64,000 bases of DNA from Symbiodinium natans. Taxonomy: Eukaryota > Sar > Dinophyceae > Suessiales > Symbiodiniaceae. The stretch lies in contig CAJNDS010000824.1 of assembly GCA_905221605.1 (NCBI GenBank), positions 575,001-639,000 on the forward strand, written 5' to 3'. The first letter of the stretch is position 1; each line of letters starts with the position of its first letter. The notes beneath the pieces are model-generated. The model was not told the DNA's origin. It made no database searches and worked only from the letters and a program-made list of their open reading frames with translations. Shown here in pieces: positions 1 to 11,084 of the stretch. The position numbers were made by a program, and so were the translations under genes.

Positions 1-150
1 GGGTTTTAGGGGTTTAGGGTTTTAGGGTGTAGGGTTAGAATTTAGGGTTTATAGGGTTTAGGGCGTACGGCTTAGGGCTTAGGGTTTAGGGCTTCGGGGT
101 GTTTAGGGCTTAGGGCTTAGGGTGTAGGGTTGAGGGTTGAGGGTTGAGGG
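1..150 (+). repeat. Degenerate TTTAGGG array
   Basis: About 20 imperfect units at the left edge; interrupted, so not a chromosome end. Confidence 0.9.
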
Positions 151-516
151 TTTGCAGGCATACAGGGTACTGGTGTTTTTTTCTGCACTTCCTTCTCCGA
201 GGTTCATTCCTGCAAAAGAATAGCATTCCATTGAGATGCGTTTTCTGGTTAAATGCCAGCCTGCTGTTGATAAGAGAATTGTGTTGGGTTGGGTGCTCTG
301 CTTGTACCCTAAAGAACACAAGAAGTATGCTGTGTATACATACCCCAAACGGGCCACGGTCTGCCACAGCAGTTTCAGAGGATTCTGCGGGTTGACAGCA
401 CACCCTGCACCCTAAACAACCTCTTGTGGTGTGGAGATACAGTTCCTCCTAACATTATAAGCCCTAAGCCCTAAACCCTAAACCCTCACAGCAGCACAGG
501 CTATCGGCGAGAGCAG

Positions 517-609
517 GTCCTCGTGTTTCAGGAGCCGGCTGTATGCTCCCCAGCCTTCAGCCCCAACAAAAGCCCAAGCCAACATCAGCGCTCGGAACCA
601 ACGGGCGTT
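517..609 (+). CDS. Candidate exon VLVFQEPAVCSPAF
   Basis: GAGCAG|G then about 30 open codons. CCCTAAA repeats lie upstream. Confidence 0.3.
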
Positions 610-675
610 AATTCCCCCCCCCAACCCCCATCACCTTTAAACCCTACCTTACGAACCCCAAGCCGTTTTCCTTGG

Positions 676-786
676 TCTCAGTAGTAGAGTAGGTAACCTT
701 TAACCTTTTTGGGGTAATAGATTCCCCTTAGAATCCCAAAGGTTAACCTTTAAAACCCCTAGGTACTGGACAACTAAGTGGTAGGT
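676..786. mobile_element. Family-G element
   Basis: Shares AGTAGTAGAGTAGGTA, CCCAAAGGTTAACCTTTA and TACTGGACAA with 63560. Confidence 0.6.
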
Positions 787-911
787 CATGAGAGCAGGGC
801 ATGGTATAGGATTCTGACGTATCCTTCTACCAGCACAAAAAAAGCGGGTTTGTGGTTCGGAGTTCCCTAAACCCTGTGAAGCCCTATAACCCCTAAAGCC
901 TAAAGCCCAAG

Positions 912-1031
912 AGGTAGAGGTTTTAGGGCCTATAGGGTTTAGGGTTTATAAGGCTTTAGGGTCTAGGGTTTAGGGTTTAGGGTTTAGGGTTCAGGGTTTA
1001 GGGTTTAGGGTTCAGGGTTTAGGGTTTAGGG
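912..1031 (+). repeat. TTTAGGG array
   Basis: About 15 units with TTCAGGG variants. Confidence 0.95.
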
Positions 1032-1060
1032 CGACCCTAAAAGTCCCCTGAAGTCGCCAG

Positions 1061-1121
1061 GACGGCCCCGACGCACGCGCTCAGTGGGCCGGGTTCACGG
1101 ATCTCATGATCGACTCTATAG
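1061..1121 (+). CDS. Candidate exon DGPDARAQWAGFTDLMIDSI
   Basis: CCAG|G acceptor, TATAG|GTTGAG donor, TTTAGGG arrays on both sides. Confidence 0.5.
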
Positions 1122-1514
1122 GTTGAGGTTGTAGGGTTTAGGGTTTAGGGTTGTAGGGTTGTAGGGTTGTAGGGTTGTAGGTGGTAGGGTTTAGGGTTTA
1201 GGGTTTAGGCTTGCACCTCCTGTGCGGGCTGCGATCTTCGAGCCAGTTTGAGGATTCTAGAGCACCTTTGAACAAGACGCTTTGTTTGCCTTCAGGTAGT
1301 CCTCTGAACTTTGCGTAAAGATTCATCTGAAGCAGTGAACCAAGAGACCCATACACATGAGTTTGCTTCTGGTCCAATGGTTCTTGTTTGTTTTTTGGGT
1401 TTCAGGTGTGGGGTTTAGTTAGGGTCTAGGGTTTGGGGTTTAGGGTTTAGGGTTTGGGGTCCTGGCAAGTCCGGTTAAAGTATGTTCCTGGTAGGCTCGT
1501 TCTTGTTTGGCCAG

Positions 1515-1565
1515 GTAGCTGACCTTCATGGGTGTCCTGTCGGGTATTGTCTCAGCTCCCAGCGA
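1515..1565 (+). CDS. Candidate exon VADLHGCPVGYC
   Basis: Good pyrimidine-rich acceptor TTGTTTGGCCAG|G; 18 open codons, then a CCCTAAA array. Confidence 0.4.
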
Positions 1566-1656
1566 GCTTAAACTCTATCCCTAAGCCCTAAACCCTAAAC
1601 CCTAACCCTAAACCCTAAACAAAACATAAACCTAAACCCTAAGCCCCGAAACGGAG

Positions 1657-1720
1657 GTGGCTCAGAGCCTCTTCAAAGTCGCCTGGGCGGGAGCCTCGGC
1701 AATCGAGCACCCCTTACCAG
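1657..1720 (+). CDS. Candidate exon VAQSLFKVAWAGASAIEHPL
   Basis: GGAG|G acceptor after CCCTAAA repeats; ends ACCAG|GCGGTT, a GC donor. Confidence 0.45.
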
Positions 1721-1781
1721 GCGGTTGCTGATCCATGAAGCTCTGGATTTCCGGCTCTTAGAGTTTCGGGTTAACCCTATT

Positions 1782-1890
1782 CAGGGTCCATGTACCTTCG
1801 CATTATATACTTGCTTGGGCCCCAAAGTCGCTACAGAGGAAGTACTTTATAAGGACCAGGTATTCCCCATTTAGGTACATGGACCTTTAG
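1782..1890. mobile_element. Family-A miniature inverted-repeat element
   Basis: About 108 bp, ends AGGGTCCATGTACCT / AGGTACATGGACCT. Further copies at 35253, 42198, 46457 and 50983. Confidence 0.7.
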
Positions 1891-1957
1891 GATACCCGAA
1901 AAACCCTAATTAACCTTAAACCGTAACCCTAAACCCCAGGTTAAGGGTGCCGAACAG

Positions 1958-2020
1958 GTTCTGCATGACCGCGAGAGCATCGTGGACTTTGACACACGCG
2001 TGACTGAGTTCAGAGCTCAG
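1958..2020 (+). CDS. Candidate exon VLHDRESIVDFDTRVTEFRA
   Basis: AACAG|G acceptor; 22 open codons to TGA; follows a short inverted-repeat element and CCCTAAA repeats. Confidence 0.45.
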
Positions 2021-2428
2021 TTTTGATGTTCTTCGATGTGTTTCCGAAAATGGGGGGGGAGTACCCTTTTGGGGCGTCCCTTTAAGGGATTCTATTCTAC
2101 ATGGGATACAGAAGGGGTAACCCTATTTTGGGAATTACCCATGTTGTTTAAACATTCCTGATCACCGTTAAACCTAAAGCTCTGTGAGCCTTGATCACTG
2201 CGCACTGCATTCCCAAGATAGCCTGTTGGGAGAAACCGTCACGCTTGCAACGTGCTTGTGTTCGTGTGTATCAGCAGCATGCATTCGTCATTCATTCCGT
2301 CATCCAGCCATGCTAGCCTTAACCCGACACCCGAACTCTTGCAACACTAAACCCTAAAACCCTAAACCCTAAACCCTATAAACCCTAAACCCTAAACCCT
2401 AAACCCGCTAAACCTGAGGCATCACCGC

Positions 2429-2503
2429 GAGGCGATATCCTACGCCTTGAACAAGCACTTCCCCAGGGCCCGGACACTCTTGGTGGTGGGGTGCCGAGCT
2501 GGG
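2429..2503 (+). CDS. Candidate exon EAISYALNKHFPRARTLLVV
   Basis: Open frame bracketed by CCCTAAA upstream and TTTAGGG downstream; likely acceptor CCTGAG|G a few bases before. Confidence 0.45.
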
Positions 2504-2833
2504 GTTTTGGGGGCTCACGTAGGGTTTAGGGTTAAGGGTTTAGGGTTTAGAGTTTGGGGTTTGGGGTTTGGGGTGTAGGGTCGAACCCTGAGCCGTAAAC
2601 TGCATAGGTTGGGCTCCAGTCTGGCAGCCTCTCTGCCCTACGGCTCTAGGGCATAAAGCTTATAAACCAACTAATTCTAGTTCCCTATTTTTGCGGTACC
2701 AATCCTGCGAGCATAACATTAACTGCGAGGATTCGCCAAAATCGGAAAGACAATGATTTGTCCTGGTAAACCTTGAACCCTGCAGTCTAAGTAGCTAAGG
2801 CCAAGGTAAACCCTGCACCCTACAATGAACCCG

Positions 2834-2977
2834 GTACTTGGAAGTTCATGGTATTTGTTTACCTTGAGTATAACTGTACTTACAATGACCCGCTTATAAG
2901 CCCCTGAAGTGCCCTAATATGGTGATAAGTACGGTGAGTAAGTACAGCTGTAATTGATTACCATGTACCTCCAAGTA
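2834..2977. mobile_element. Family-B miniature inverted-repeat element
   Basis: About 144 bp, ends TACTTGGAAGTTCATGGTA / TACC..ACCTCCAAGTA, AT-rich TTATAA middle. Ends 14 bases before an exon acceptor. Confidence 0.7.
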
Positions 2978-2990
2978 AGCCATGACTCAG

Positions 2991-3044
2991 GTGGAGGAAG
3001 ACATGGAGGCAGCACCTGCGCTGACCTCGGCTGGTTTGGCTCTA
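2991..3044 (+). CDS. Candidate exon VEEDMEAAPALTSAGLAL
   Basis: CTCAG|G acceptor 14 bases after the end of a family-B inverted-repeat element. Confidence 0.4.
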
Positions 3045-3434
3045 GGGGTAGGGTAGGGCTTGGGGCGTAGGGACGTGTAGGGTGTAGGGTTCTTTGCTAA
3101 GCGTAGGATTTTGGGTACGAGGTGTTGTTGTCTTGTTTGGTTTGCCTTTACTTGGCCTCCGGTTGAATTAAAAAGAAACCTAAGCCCCAATTCAACGCTA
3201 ACAGATGGTGACCTAGCCCTGAGAGCCTACCTAAACTTCTTAGGGGCTTACCCGAAACCTCCTAGAGCACCGGGGCTATTTTGCATGGGGCAGGTGGAAG
3301 AACGGAACAGCTCCCGCCTCAAAAATCCCAAAATTCTGGCTCAGGGTTTAGGGTTTTGGGGTTTAACGTAGGTCCTTCAAGAGGGTTGCACCCTAAACCC
3401 TAAACCCTAAACCGTAAAGGTTGAGCCTTTTCAG

Positions 3435-3481
3435 GTTGGGGTCGCAGCCTTGAAAGGCATCGGGGGCTCTGAAGCCCGGGC
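3435..3481 (+). CDS. Candidate exon VGVAALKGIGGSEARA
   Basis: TTTTCAG|G acceptor after CCCTAAA repeats. Confidence 0.35.
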
Positions 3482-3681
3482 TTAGGGCTCTAAGAGGCGC
3501 TACGCGGGATCACAGCGCCCGAGCCGGTGCCGTGAAGGGGTTCAGGGTGTAGGGTTTAGGGTTTAGGGTTTAGGGTTTAGGATTTAGGGTTTAGGGTTTA
3601 GGGTTTAGGGTTTAGGGTTTAGGGTTCAGGGGCCTATATGCATGTGCTATTAAGTTCATGGGGTGAAGAGTGCCTTCTCAG

Positions 3682-3735
3682 GACATGCTGTACTTCTTTG
3701 CCCAGCTGGAGCCGATCCTGCACAAGGCCATGGGC
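3682..3735 (+). CDS. Candidate exon DMLYFFAQLEPILHKAM
   Basis: TTCTCAG|G acceptor; TTTAGGG arrays either side. Confidence 0.5.
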
Positions 3736-4135
3736 CCTTAACCCCCCCAAACGCCACACGTCTGGCTTCAGAAGTGTCATACTGAGGTTTCGGGTTTAGG
3801 GTTTAGGGTTTAGGGTAAGGGGAGGGCGGGGGGTCCCGCTACACCAGTGTCCCTTGCGGGGAGCTGTGAATCTATGCCTCCATATCGTATCAGCAGAGCA
3901 TTGGCCACATGGGGAGTGTCAAGCCTATCCGGGGTTGTTCTACCACAGGGCCCCTATAGGGGACGTCTGCAATGATCAGATCCTTTCACAGATCCTAAGC
4001 AGAAGCCGGGACCTAACGGAGGTCCCCGGCAGAGGGGGATCCTATAGCAGTCCTCACTGCTATCATATCCCCCGAAACCCCCCTAAACAACCCTAAACCC
4101 CAAACTAGTCAGGGCCCCCTATAGCAAGCCCAGAG

Positions 4136-4221
4136 GACCCCTCACTGTGGTGCGTCTCCGGCCGCAACGAGCTGGGGCTGGGACCGTATGCGGCAGACCT
4201 CTCCGGTCTCCTACGCCCGGA
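4136..4221 (+). CDS. Candidate exon with RCC1-like repeat
   Basis: Acceptor CAGAG|G. Reads DPSLWCVSGRNELGLGPYAA. W-x-x-G-R-N-E-L-G is the core of an RCC1 blade (usually WGxNxxGQLG), a beta-propeller fold. One partial blade only, so a guess. Confidence 0.4.
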
Positions 4222-4524
4222 GCCCGGAATCTCCTGACGTTTGGGGTTTAGGGTTTAGGGTTTAGGGTTTAGGGAGAGTTTGGGGGCAGGGTTTCGAACC
4301 CTAAACCTCAAACCCTGGACTCTGAACCCGAAGCCGTTTGGGGGACTCCGGGGTTCAGGAGGGGACTTGGGGGGGGGGGGGGAGGAGTTCAGGGTTTCGG
4401 GTTTGGGGGTTTGGGGGGGTTGTTAGGGTTTAGGGTTGGCCAAGGGCTGAGGAGTTAGGGTTTTCGCCTGATATACCCTAGAGTCACAAATCTGGCAACG
4501 CCCGTTCCCTGGAAGCCTTATTTG

Positions 4525-4612
4525 TTGGGATGTTCCCCCTTATACTAGTCCTTAACAGGGTTTATAATCGGGGTACTATAATCCCCATTAAGGACCGCTG
4601 TATAAGGGGCTA
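4525..4612. mobile_element. Family-C miniature inverted-repeat element
   Basis: Ends TTGGGATGTTCCCCCTTATA / TATAAGGGG; further copies at 21938, 55961 and 59645. Confidence 0.55.
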
Positions 4613-4763
4613 TTGGGCCCTATAATCAAGATAGCCAACCCTGTATAGGGCATGTTTAAGGGGTTATAGGGTAGAACAGCCCATCCCTAAACCCTAAACC
4701 CTAAACCCTAAACCCTAAACCCTAAACCACGAGACTCTCTTTTTTGCCTTGGCGCTCTTCCAG

Positions 4764-4830
4764 GCACCGACGTCTTTGCCGGGAGTTTGGCGTGGATGCT
4801 CCCTGCCGAGCCTGAGGCTTTGAAGGGTGA
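4764..4830 (+). CDS. Candidate exon TDVFAGSLAWMLPAEPEA
   Basis: CTTCCAG|G acceptor; CCCTAAA array upstream, TTTAGGG array downstream. Confidence 0.35.
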
Positions 4831-5190
4831 AGGGTTAAGGGTTTAGGGTTTAGGGTTTAGGGTTAGGGTTTAGGGTTTAGGGTTAGTTGAGGGGCTTGCC
4901 TTTTGTGGGCTCTGAGTAGAGAATTTGGAGGTGCATCAAGACAACCCTTGAAACAGAATTCTAGGTCGCTAGGCTACTGAGTCCCCTAAACCCTAGACCG
5001 TAACCCTAAACCCCAAACCCTAAACGCTAAATCCACATTTTCTAATTCCGATTGTCTTAGGGCTGCGTTCATGGGAATCCGGCCCTAAGGTTCTGTAAGC
5101 CCTGAAGCCTGAACGCCGCCTGCCACACGACTTGCATTGCATTCATCGTGCACTAAAGCCGATATTCAGGGTTGGTTGGGACCACACTTA

Positions 5191-5191
5191 G

Positions 5192-5230
<39 letters not shown>

Positions 5231-5570
5231 CAGAGAGACCCGTGGATGGGGGGACGACACGCTGCTCGACACCGATGAAGAGGGGATCCCAGGGACCGAT
5301 ACAACACTACAGGGGGGCCCGCTACCGGCCCAGATGTTGGGGTCCACGAGCCCAGAAGAGCGAAAGCTGACCGAGGATGCGCAGAATGAGCATGGGGCTG
5401 ACAATGTAGAGAAACCTGAGCAGTAGATGGGCAACTCAAAAAGCAGGGGCCTTTGGGTGAACACCACCTTTTGGGGCGGCCAATGTGCTGCTCTGAGTTA
5501 GAAGACAGAGAGACAGAGACAGCGAGAGAGAGAGAGAGAGAGAGATAGAGAAAGAGAGAGAGAGAGAGCG
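5191..5570. repeat. TA, GA and GA/GATA microsatellites
   Basis: (TA)n(GA)n at 5191-5240 and (GA)n at 5505-5568, bracketing the acidic open frame. Confidence 0.95.
5239..5426 (+). CDS. Acidic open stretch ending in TAG, between two GA tracts
   Basis: Frame reads GWGDDTLLDTDEEGIPGTD and on to EKPEQ-stop, rich in Asp, Glu, Thr and Pro, so probably a disordered C-terminal tail if real. No family. A reverse frame is also open, partly through the GA repeats. Confidence 0.35.
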
Positions 5571-6055
5571 AACCCCCAGAAAGGCAGGGCTGATGTGGTC
5601 GATGTATAGGTGGGCTGGCACGCCACATCCTGGGCTCAATTCCATGAGCAGCTCCTGCCACCCCAAAAGAGCTACGGTCTAGAGCCAGCACCTAAGCTCT
5701 CAATGCTAAGCCTCTCAAGCTAAAACGATATAAGAAAGCCTCGAGAACGAAACGCGGCCAAGGCTCTACCGTTCGGAGCTTCTGCCGCAGTGGCCGGTAA
5801 AAAATTGGGCCGGGTCCTTGGGTTCAACTGCCTTCCGGGGTGTTGGAGGGGGGGTTATTTGCCGGGTTTAGGGTTTAGGGTTTAGGGTTTAGGGTTTAGG
5901 GCTTAGGGCTTAGGGCTTAGGGTTTAGGGTTCAGGGTTTAGGTTTAGGGTTTAGCGGCTTTGGGGGGTTGGGATCAGAAGGATGGGGATTTGGTGCCTTG
6001 AGTGTGCCTTGCTTTGTGCCGGCAGCGATGCTTCCAGAGGACTTGCCCCCGAAAC

Positions 6056-6214
6056 CTTAAACCCTAAACCCTAAACCCTAAACCCTAAACCCTAAACCCT
6101 ACGCCCTAAACTCTAAACCCTAAACCCTAAACCCTAAACCCTAAACCCTAAACCCTAAACCCTAAACCCTAAACCCTAAACCCTAAACCCTAAACCCTAA
6201 ACCCTAACCCTAAG
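6056..6214 (-). repeat. CCCTAAA array, 160 bp
   Basis: About 22 near-perfect units. Confidence 0.97.
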
Positions 6215-6215
6215 C

Positions 6216-6488
6216 ACGCACAAGACACACACACACACACAAACAAGACAAGAGGCCCACTGACAGCCTTCTCTTGACGTCGCTACAAACAAAAGGAAGC
6301 CAGCATCCTTGTCCGTGACGCATCTTCGACATCAATGCAAAAGCTATTCCCTCATGCTCCTTATGTGTTTAGAAAGTACATACCCAAAGTTCGATTCCAG
6401 TTCGTACGACAAATGCATAACAAGAACAGAACAGTCACACTTCGAGCGTGCCGGAACAACCACAGCGTGTTGAAGCCCCTAGCCCGAG
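6216..6488. other. No feature seen
   Basis: Unique sequence with an AC run at its start; no convincing exon. Confidence 0.5.
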
Positions 6489-6489
6489 G

Positions 6490-6610
6490 ACCTGTTCAGG
6501 GTTTACTATAGGGGTCGGAATAGATATTGATATTCCCGTATGGTTCCTTCGTAACCTACAGTAGCCCCCAAAACCGTATTCTAATTATTCAGGACCCTGT
6601 ATGAGGGGTG
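6490..6610. mobile_element. Family-H element
   Basis: Shares AAACC.TATTCTAATTATTCAGG with 26785-26905 (inverted) and 46872-46990. Confidence 0.45.
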
Positions 6611-6748
6611 TTTAGCAGAAGTTTGCGTAAAAATCTAGTCTTGCATGCAGATGCCAAGCACAGGCAACCTGGACTTATAGAGTATCCCCGATCTACCTTT
6701 AAAAAGCCACATGTATGTAATTTGTTGGGTATGCAGCCTTTCTTTCAG

Positions 6749-6816
6749 TTAACGGCTACTCTGGGCAAGAACCTGGCTCGAGGCGCAGCATCTGCGATCA
6801 CCTGCGGTGTCTCGAG
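6749..6816 (+). CDS. Candidate exon LTATLGKNLARGAASAITCG
   Basis: CTTTCTTTCAG acceptor, CTCGAG|GTGCTG donor; TTTAGGG array follows. Confidence 0.45.
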
Positions 6817-7213
6817 GTGCTGTGGTACGGCGTATAGGGTTTATGGTTTAGGGTTTGGGGTGGGGTTTGGGGTTTGGGGTTTAGGGTAGGGTTGTCCCGA
6901 ACCACCCCAACAGCAAATTAGCCCTAAGCCACGAACTACTAAAGGCGCAAACAAAGGTTGTCTCCGGTTTGCAGGCTTTGTAGGGACTATAGGGATGGCT
7001 TGAGCTGCTAGCAGTAACAGGGTAAAAAGCATTCAAAGGCTAGGGCAAGATGCTGTGACATCTTGCTAACCCTACACCCCAAACCCCAAGCTCTAAACCC
7101 TAAACCCTCAACCCCTCCCCCCTCCCCCCCAAAACCCCAAACCCCAAGCTCTAAACCCTAGGGTTTAAACCCTCAAACCCCCCCCCCCCCCTCCCCCGAA
7201 GTCCGTGATTCAG

Positions 7214-7275
7214 GTCGCCAGTGCATCGCGCGGGGCTCGGGGCTGTCATCGCGTCTTCTCGTAAATTAGCCTCAG
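7214..7275 (+). CDS. Candidate exon SPVHRAGLGAVIASSRKLAS
   Basis: TTCAG|G acceptor and CTCAG|GTCAGC donor. Confidence 0.35.
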
Positions 7276-7355
7276 GTCAGCCGTCCGGCCAACCCCGAAC
7301 CCAACAAAAAAGATAAGTAGGGAGTATATGAGGGGGTTAGGGTTTAGGGCTTAGG

Positions 7356-7449
7356 TTTCCGAAGTTAGGGGTACCTTGTTGGGGTCCTTATGATAGGGGA
7401 ATCCTACTATTCTTGGGGATCTATATTGGGGGTCTTCTATTTTCGTAAA
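7356..7449. mobile_element. Family-D miniature inverted-repeat element
   Basis: Starts TTTCCGAAGTTAGGGGTACC, ends TCTTCTATTTTCGTAAA; second copy at 12177; a likely relative at 2041-2147. Confidence 0.6.
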
Positions 7450-7593
7450 CCCCATATAGCCTCCCTGTGTCAGAAGCACTTGTGTCCAACTGGGAAGAGA
7501 GGGGGGGGGAAGTTCAAGGTTTAGGGCGAGCTATTCGGCGTGAAGGTTTGGCGTTCAGGGCTTGGGGTTTGTATTGCTGGTTTAGGTGCTCTG

Positions 7594-7661
7594 AACCCTA
7601 AACCCTAAACCCTAAACCCTAAACCCTAAACCCTAAACCCTAAACCCTAAACCCTAAACCT
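7594..7661 (-). repeat. CCCTAAA array
   Basis: Ten units, upstream of an exon-like island whose other side (7757-7843) is a TTTAGGG array. Confidence 0.95.
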
Positions 7662-7956
7662 GCTTTATGCTCTCTGCCAGTGTGCAGCAAGGTCCCAGAG
7701 GTCAGCCGTGCGCGCCATGTGGGGCGAGACACGAGACAGGACTGATCGCATACGAAGGGTTTGGGTTTAGGGTTTAGGGTTTAGGGTTTAGGGTTTAGGG
7801 TTTAGGGTTTAGGGTTTAGGGTTTAGGGTTTAGGGTTTAGGGGCTTCATCTAGTTCGTTAATCTACGTAGCACGGGCCCGATAAATCATGATCCGTTTTG
7901 GGGGGGGTACCCGGCCCTTATTTATGCAGATAGCACGTGCATGGGGATCCGGACAC

Positions 7957-8101
7957 TACTTGCAGGTTCATGGTGCTTAATAGCCCAGTTATAACTGTGC
8001 TTATATCGCAATTAGAACCATAAACGGGCACTTAAAGGGCTTATAAGTGGGTTATCAGTACAGTTATAATTTGGTTACAGGTACCATGAACCGCCAAGTA
8101 G
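7957..8101. mobile_element. Family-B miniature inverted-repeat element
   Basis: Second copy, ends TACTTGCAGGTTCATGGT / ACCATGAACCGCCAAGTA. Confidence 0.7.
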
Positions 8102-8354
8102 CACCTGTGGGGATCAACCCCCAACTACAACAATGCTTGACTGCCGTAGAGTTTGTCCAGCAGGTCGAATATCCATAATTCTCAACCCCGTACCTGATAT
8201 GACAGCGGACCTGCAGCATTTGAATGGGAGTCTGTTTTTCTGAGGCGGAACGATGTCGGGTTTACGCGCACAAACACAACAACTTGACATATATCCCAGT
8301 TTGGCGAGCACCCCTGCTTCATATGGGCGTTTGTGCATCTCCTCTCCAAATCAG

Positions 8355-8415
8355 GCCTTGAAGAGTCCTGTCCCGTGCAAAATTCCGAACTTTCTGAACC
8401 TGAAGATCAAAATCC
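8355..8415 (+). CDS. Candidate exon ALKSPVPCKIPNFLNLKI
   Basis: ATCAG|G acceptor; 20 open codons before CCCTAAA repeats. Confidence 0.4.
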
Positions 8416-8634
8416 GAAACCCTAAACCCTAAACCCTATAACTAATGCTTCCAAAGGATTCAGCTGGTGCACCAGAGGCTCGCGCGAGACAGGCGGGCGG
8501 GCAGAGAAAGGGCGGGCAGCAGGGAGGAGTGGGGGGTTAGGCTTAGGGTTTAGGGCTTAGGGCTTAGGGCTTATAGGGTTTTGGGTTTAGGGTTTAGGTT
8601 TAGGGTTGACGGTTGAAGGTTGAAGGTTGAGGGT

Positions 8635-8806
8635 TTAGGAGAGGATGGCGAGTGGATCTTTCCACTGCGCACAAGCCTGATCATGTCAAGGCCTTCTAGC
8701 ACATGGCGGGTGTTGAAACAAATCGCAGGTGGGATTTCGCTTGTGTCGCCTGCTATGCTTTCCTGGCATGTTACGTTGCGCATGCTGCGTGATGTGCGCA
8801 AGAGTT
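8635..8806 (+). CDS. Candidate exon with RVLKQIAGGISLVSPAM
   Basis: 57 open codons between a TTTAGGG array and CCCTAAA repeats; reverse frame also open. Confidence 0.3.
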
Positions 8807-8880
8807 GACCCTAATCCCTGGAACCTTAAACCCCAAACCTGAAGCCAGAAGCTATATGGCCCACTGTTGAGGCCCGACTT

Positions 8881-8980
8881 CTACAATTTGCTTAAGAACC
8901 AAAAAAACAAAATAATCCCCATATTACCCTTAATAAGGAAGAACTTAAACAAAAAATCGGGGTTCTTAAGCAATTAGTAG
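8881..8980. mobile_element. 100-bp inverted-repeat element
   Basis: Ends CTACAATTTGCTTAAGAACC / GGTTCTTAAGCAATTAGTAG, two mismatches in 20. Confidence 0.7.
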
Positions 8981-9189
8981 ACTTGCTTTGTCGTATGCCT
9001 GGAAAAATAGGGCACGCTCTGCCAGCTGTGGTTGTTTTTTTAGGTCTTCGACCCCTAGCGCGGTTGTTTAGGGTTTAGGGTTCAGGGTTTAGTTTAGGGT
9101 TTAGGGTTTCAGGTGTTCTGCAAATGGGTGTTGACAAGGAGAGGCACCTGTACTGATACTCATAGTCAAAGATTCACATGTGCCCTAAA

Positions 9190-9296
9190 CCCGAAACCCT
9201 GCACCCCTGCAGCCCCAAACCCCTAAACCCCTAAACCCCTAAACCCCTAAACCCCTAAACCCCTAAACCCCTAAACCCCTAAACCCTGAGCCCAAT
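9190..9296 (-). repeat. CCCCTAAA octamer array
   Basis: About ten exact 8-bp units, one C longer than the common heptamer. Confidence 0.95.
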
Positions 9297-9462
9297 ACTT
9301 GCCCGAAGCACCTAAAATCCTCAACCCTGAACCCCTGCATGGACCCTTGCAGCCCCAAATCCTAAACACTGAACCTCAAACCCTATAAACCCTAACCCCA
9401 AACCCCCCAAGCCCCAAACCCCAAACCCTAAACCCTAAACCCCAAACCCTAAGAAGCGGTAG

Positions 9463-9540
9463 GATGCCGGGCTCTTGGTCGGCATGGGCGAGCCTGCCTC
9501 TCGACTACGACCCATTTTCGTGGAAAATATCGGACTCCGG
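9463..9540 (+). CDS. Candidate exon MPGSWSAWASLPLDYDPFSW
   Basis: GGTAG|G acceptor after CCCTAAA repeats; donor CTCCGG|GTTTAGGG is the first unit of the downstream array. Confidence 0.5.
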
Positions 9541-9640
9541 GTTTAGGGTTTAAGGGTTTAAGGGTTTAAGGGTTTAAGGGTTTAAGGGTTTAAGGGTTTA
9601 AGGGTTTAAGGGTTTAAGGGTTTAAGGGTTTAAAGGTTTT
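9541..9640 (+). repeat. TTTAAGGG octamer array
   Basis: About 12 exact units of an 8-bp variant, followed by ordinary TTTAGGG. Confidence 0.95.
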
Positions 9641-10084
9641 AAGGGTTTAGGGTTTAGGGTTTGAGGTCTAGAGCTCAGGGTTCAGGCTTTTGGGTTTGAG
9701 GTTTAGGGCTTAGGGTTTAGGGTTTAGGGTTGGGGTTCGGGGTTTGAGGATTAGAGCTTAGGGTTCAATCGGGTTGGTTTGGGGTATCATGTCGACCAAA
9801 ACTACATCCAAACTTCACTACATCTTCAATGTACTCATTAGCCCGAATCCAAGGTCGATCTCAGCAAAGTGTTGCCACAAGTCGGAGACGAGGCGCTGGC
9901 TTCAGGGGGTCAGGGGCGTTCTATCTCAGGGGTTTCGGGGCGTGAGGGTAGTTGACGAGGGTTGAGGGTATGGGGGGGTTGAAGAGACCCTAAACCCCAA
10001 ACCCCTAAACCCTAAAGCCCAAAACCCTAGGTGTATGGTTTAGGGTTTTGGTCTTATAGGGTTGAAGACTTCTGGGAGCCTCAG

Positions 10085-10166
10085 GCGTTCAGTCTGAAGC
10101 TGCTGGAGTTAGAGATGTGGATGGCAGAAACCTCTCTTCAGAAGGGAGCCGACTATCCCCACACAG
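10085..10166 (+). CDS. Candidate exon AFSLKLLELEMWMAETSLQK
   Basis: CCTCAG|G acceptor and CACACAG|GTCGAA donor, 82 nt, helical. Confidence 0.55.
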
Positions 10167-10318
10167 GTCGAATGTCACACGCACACACCTTGGCAATTCT
10201 CTGAAAACTTAGGGTTTAGGGTTTAGGGTTGGGGTTTGGGGTTTAGGGTTTAGGGTAGCTTGATATAAGACTCAGTGTTGACATGCCATCGTGCCTCATG
10301 GTTTAGAACTGCTCAGAG

Positions 10319-10352
10319 GTCACTGGCATCGAGCTGCTTCCCTGCGACGAGC
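10319..10352 (+). CDS. Candidate exon VTGIELLPCDEQE
   Basis: CAGAG|G acceptor; an inverted-repeat element starts at about 10358. Confidence 0.4.
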
Positions 10353-10357
10353 AAGAA

Positions 10358-10456
10358 CTATATCCCCCTTGGGAATTCTTTTTTGTTTTTGTTTATATAG
10401 AACCCAAGAGGATATTAAAAAAATATAATGTTTATTAAGGTTCTAAGGGGAGTATA
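10358..10456. mobile_element. AT-rich inverted-repeat element
   Basis: Ends TATATCCCCCTTGGGAATTC / GGTTCTAAGGGGAGTATA, poly-T and AT middle. Confidence 0.5.
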
Positions 10457-10829
10457 GAGAACACTTAGAAGCCCTTGCTTGACCCTAATCCAGAAGCATA
10501 TTAGCTGAGTGAGTACACTTTACACCTTTTTGGGATACGAGAATACCCTATAGAGCTGGAAGTGTACATTTTTGGGGGGCCTATGAACTCAGCAACTAAG
10601 GAAGTCAGCAGCATCTGAGGTTTAAGCCCCACACCCCAAAACCCTAAATCGTGCCAAACCCAGCCCCTAAACCCCGCGAAACCCTTAAGCCCCTCGTGAG
10701 GTAGGGTTCAAGTTCATGGTGTAGGTTTACGGTTAAGAGCGGTCTAGGGCTGCTGTTAGGGCTCTAATTCGGATTCGGGTTTAAGTGGTTTCGAGCAGTT
10801 TATGATGTGGGTTTAGAGCTGTTATCCAG

Positions 10830-10917
10830 GTCGACTCTTGAACACCAAGCTCACCAAGTCTCTGAATCCCTGAGCCTTCATAAGCTCGAATTGAAGTCAT
10901 GTGTTTTTGTTTCTGAG
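10830..10917 (+). CDS. Candidate exon STLEHQAHQVSESLSLHKLE
   Basis: TATCCAG|G acceptor, TCTGAG|GTGCCC donor. The reverse frame is open too. Confidence 0.4.
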
Positions 10918-11084
10918 GTGCCCTCAGGCGTGTTCTGAAGGTAAAGCCCCAAGAGCCTTTAACAGCATGGCTTGTGGGCAACAAAGCCCCTAAAACCTAA
11001 AACCTAAACCCTAAACCCTAGACCCTAAACCCTAAAATATGCGAAGCCTAAGCATAGGGTTTAGGGACAGCTCGAACTTTCCAG

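Noticed and set aside
1-150. A chromosome end at the left edge
   Set aside because: Units are degenerate and followed by unique sequence; similar arrays occur all along the window in both orientations.
5153-5691. Reverse-strand genes across the GA tracts
   Set aside because: Frames are largely Ser-Leu repeats from the microsatellite.
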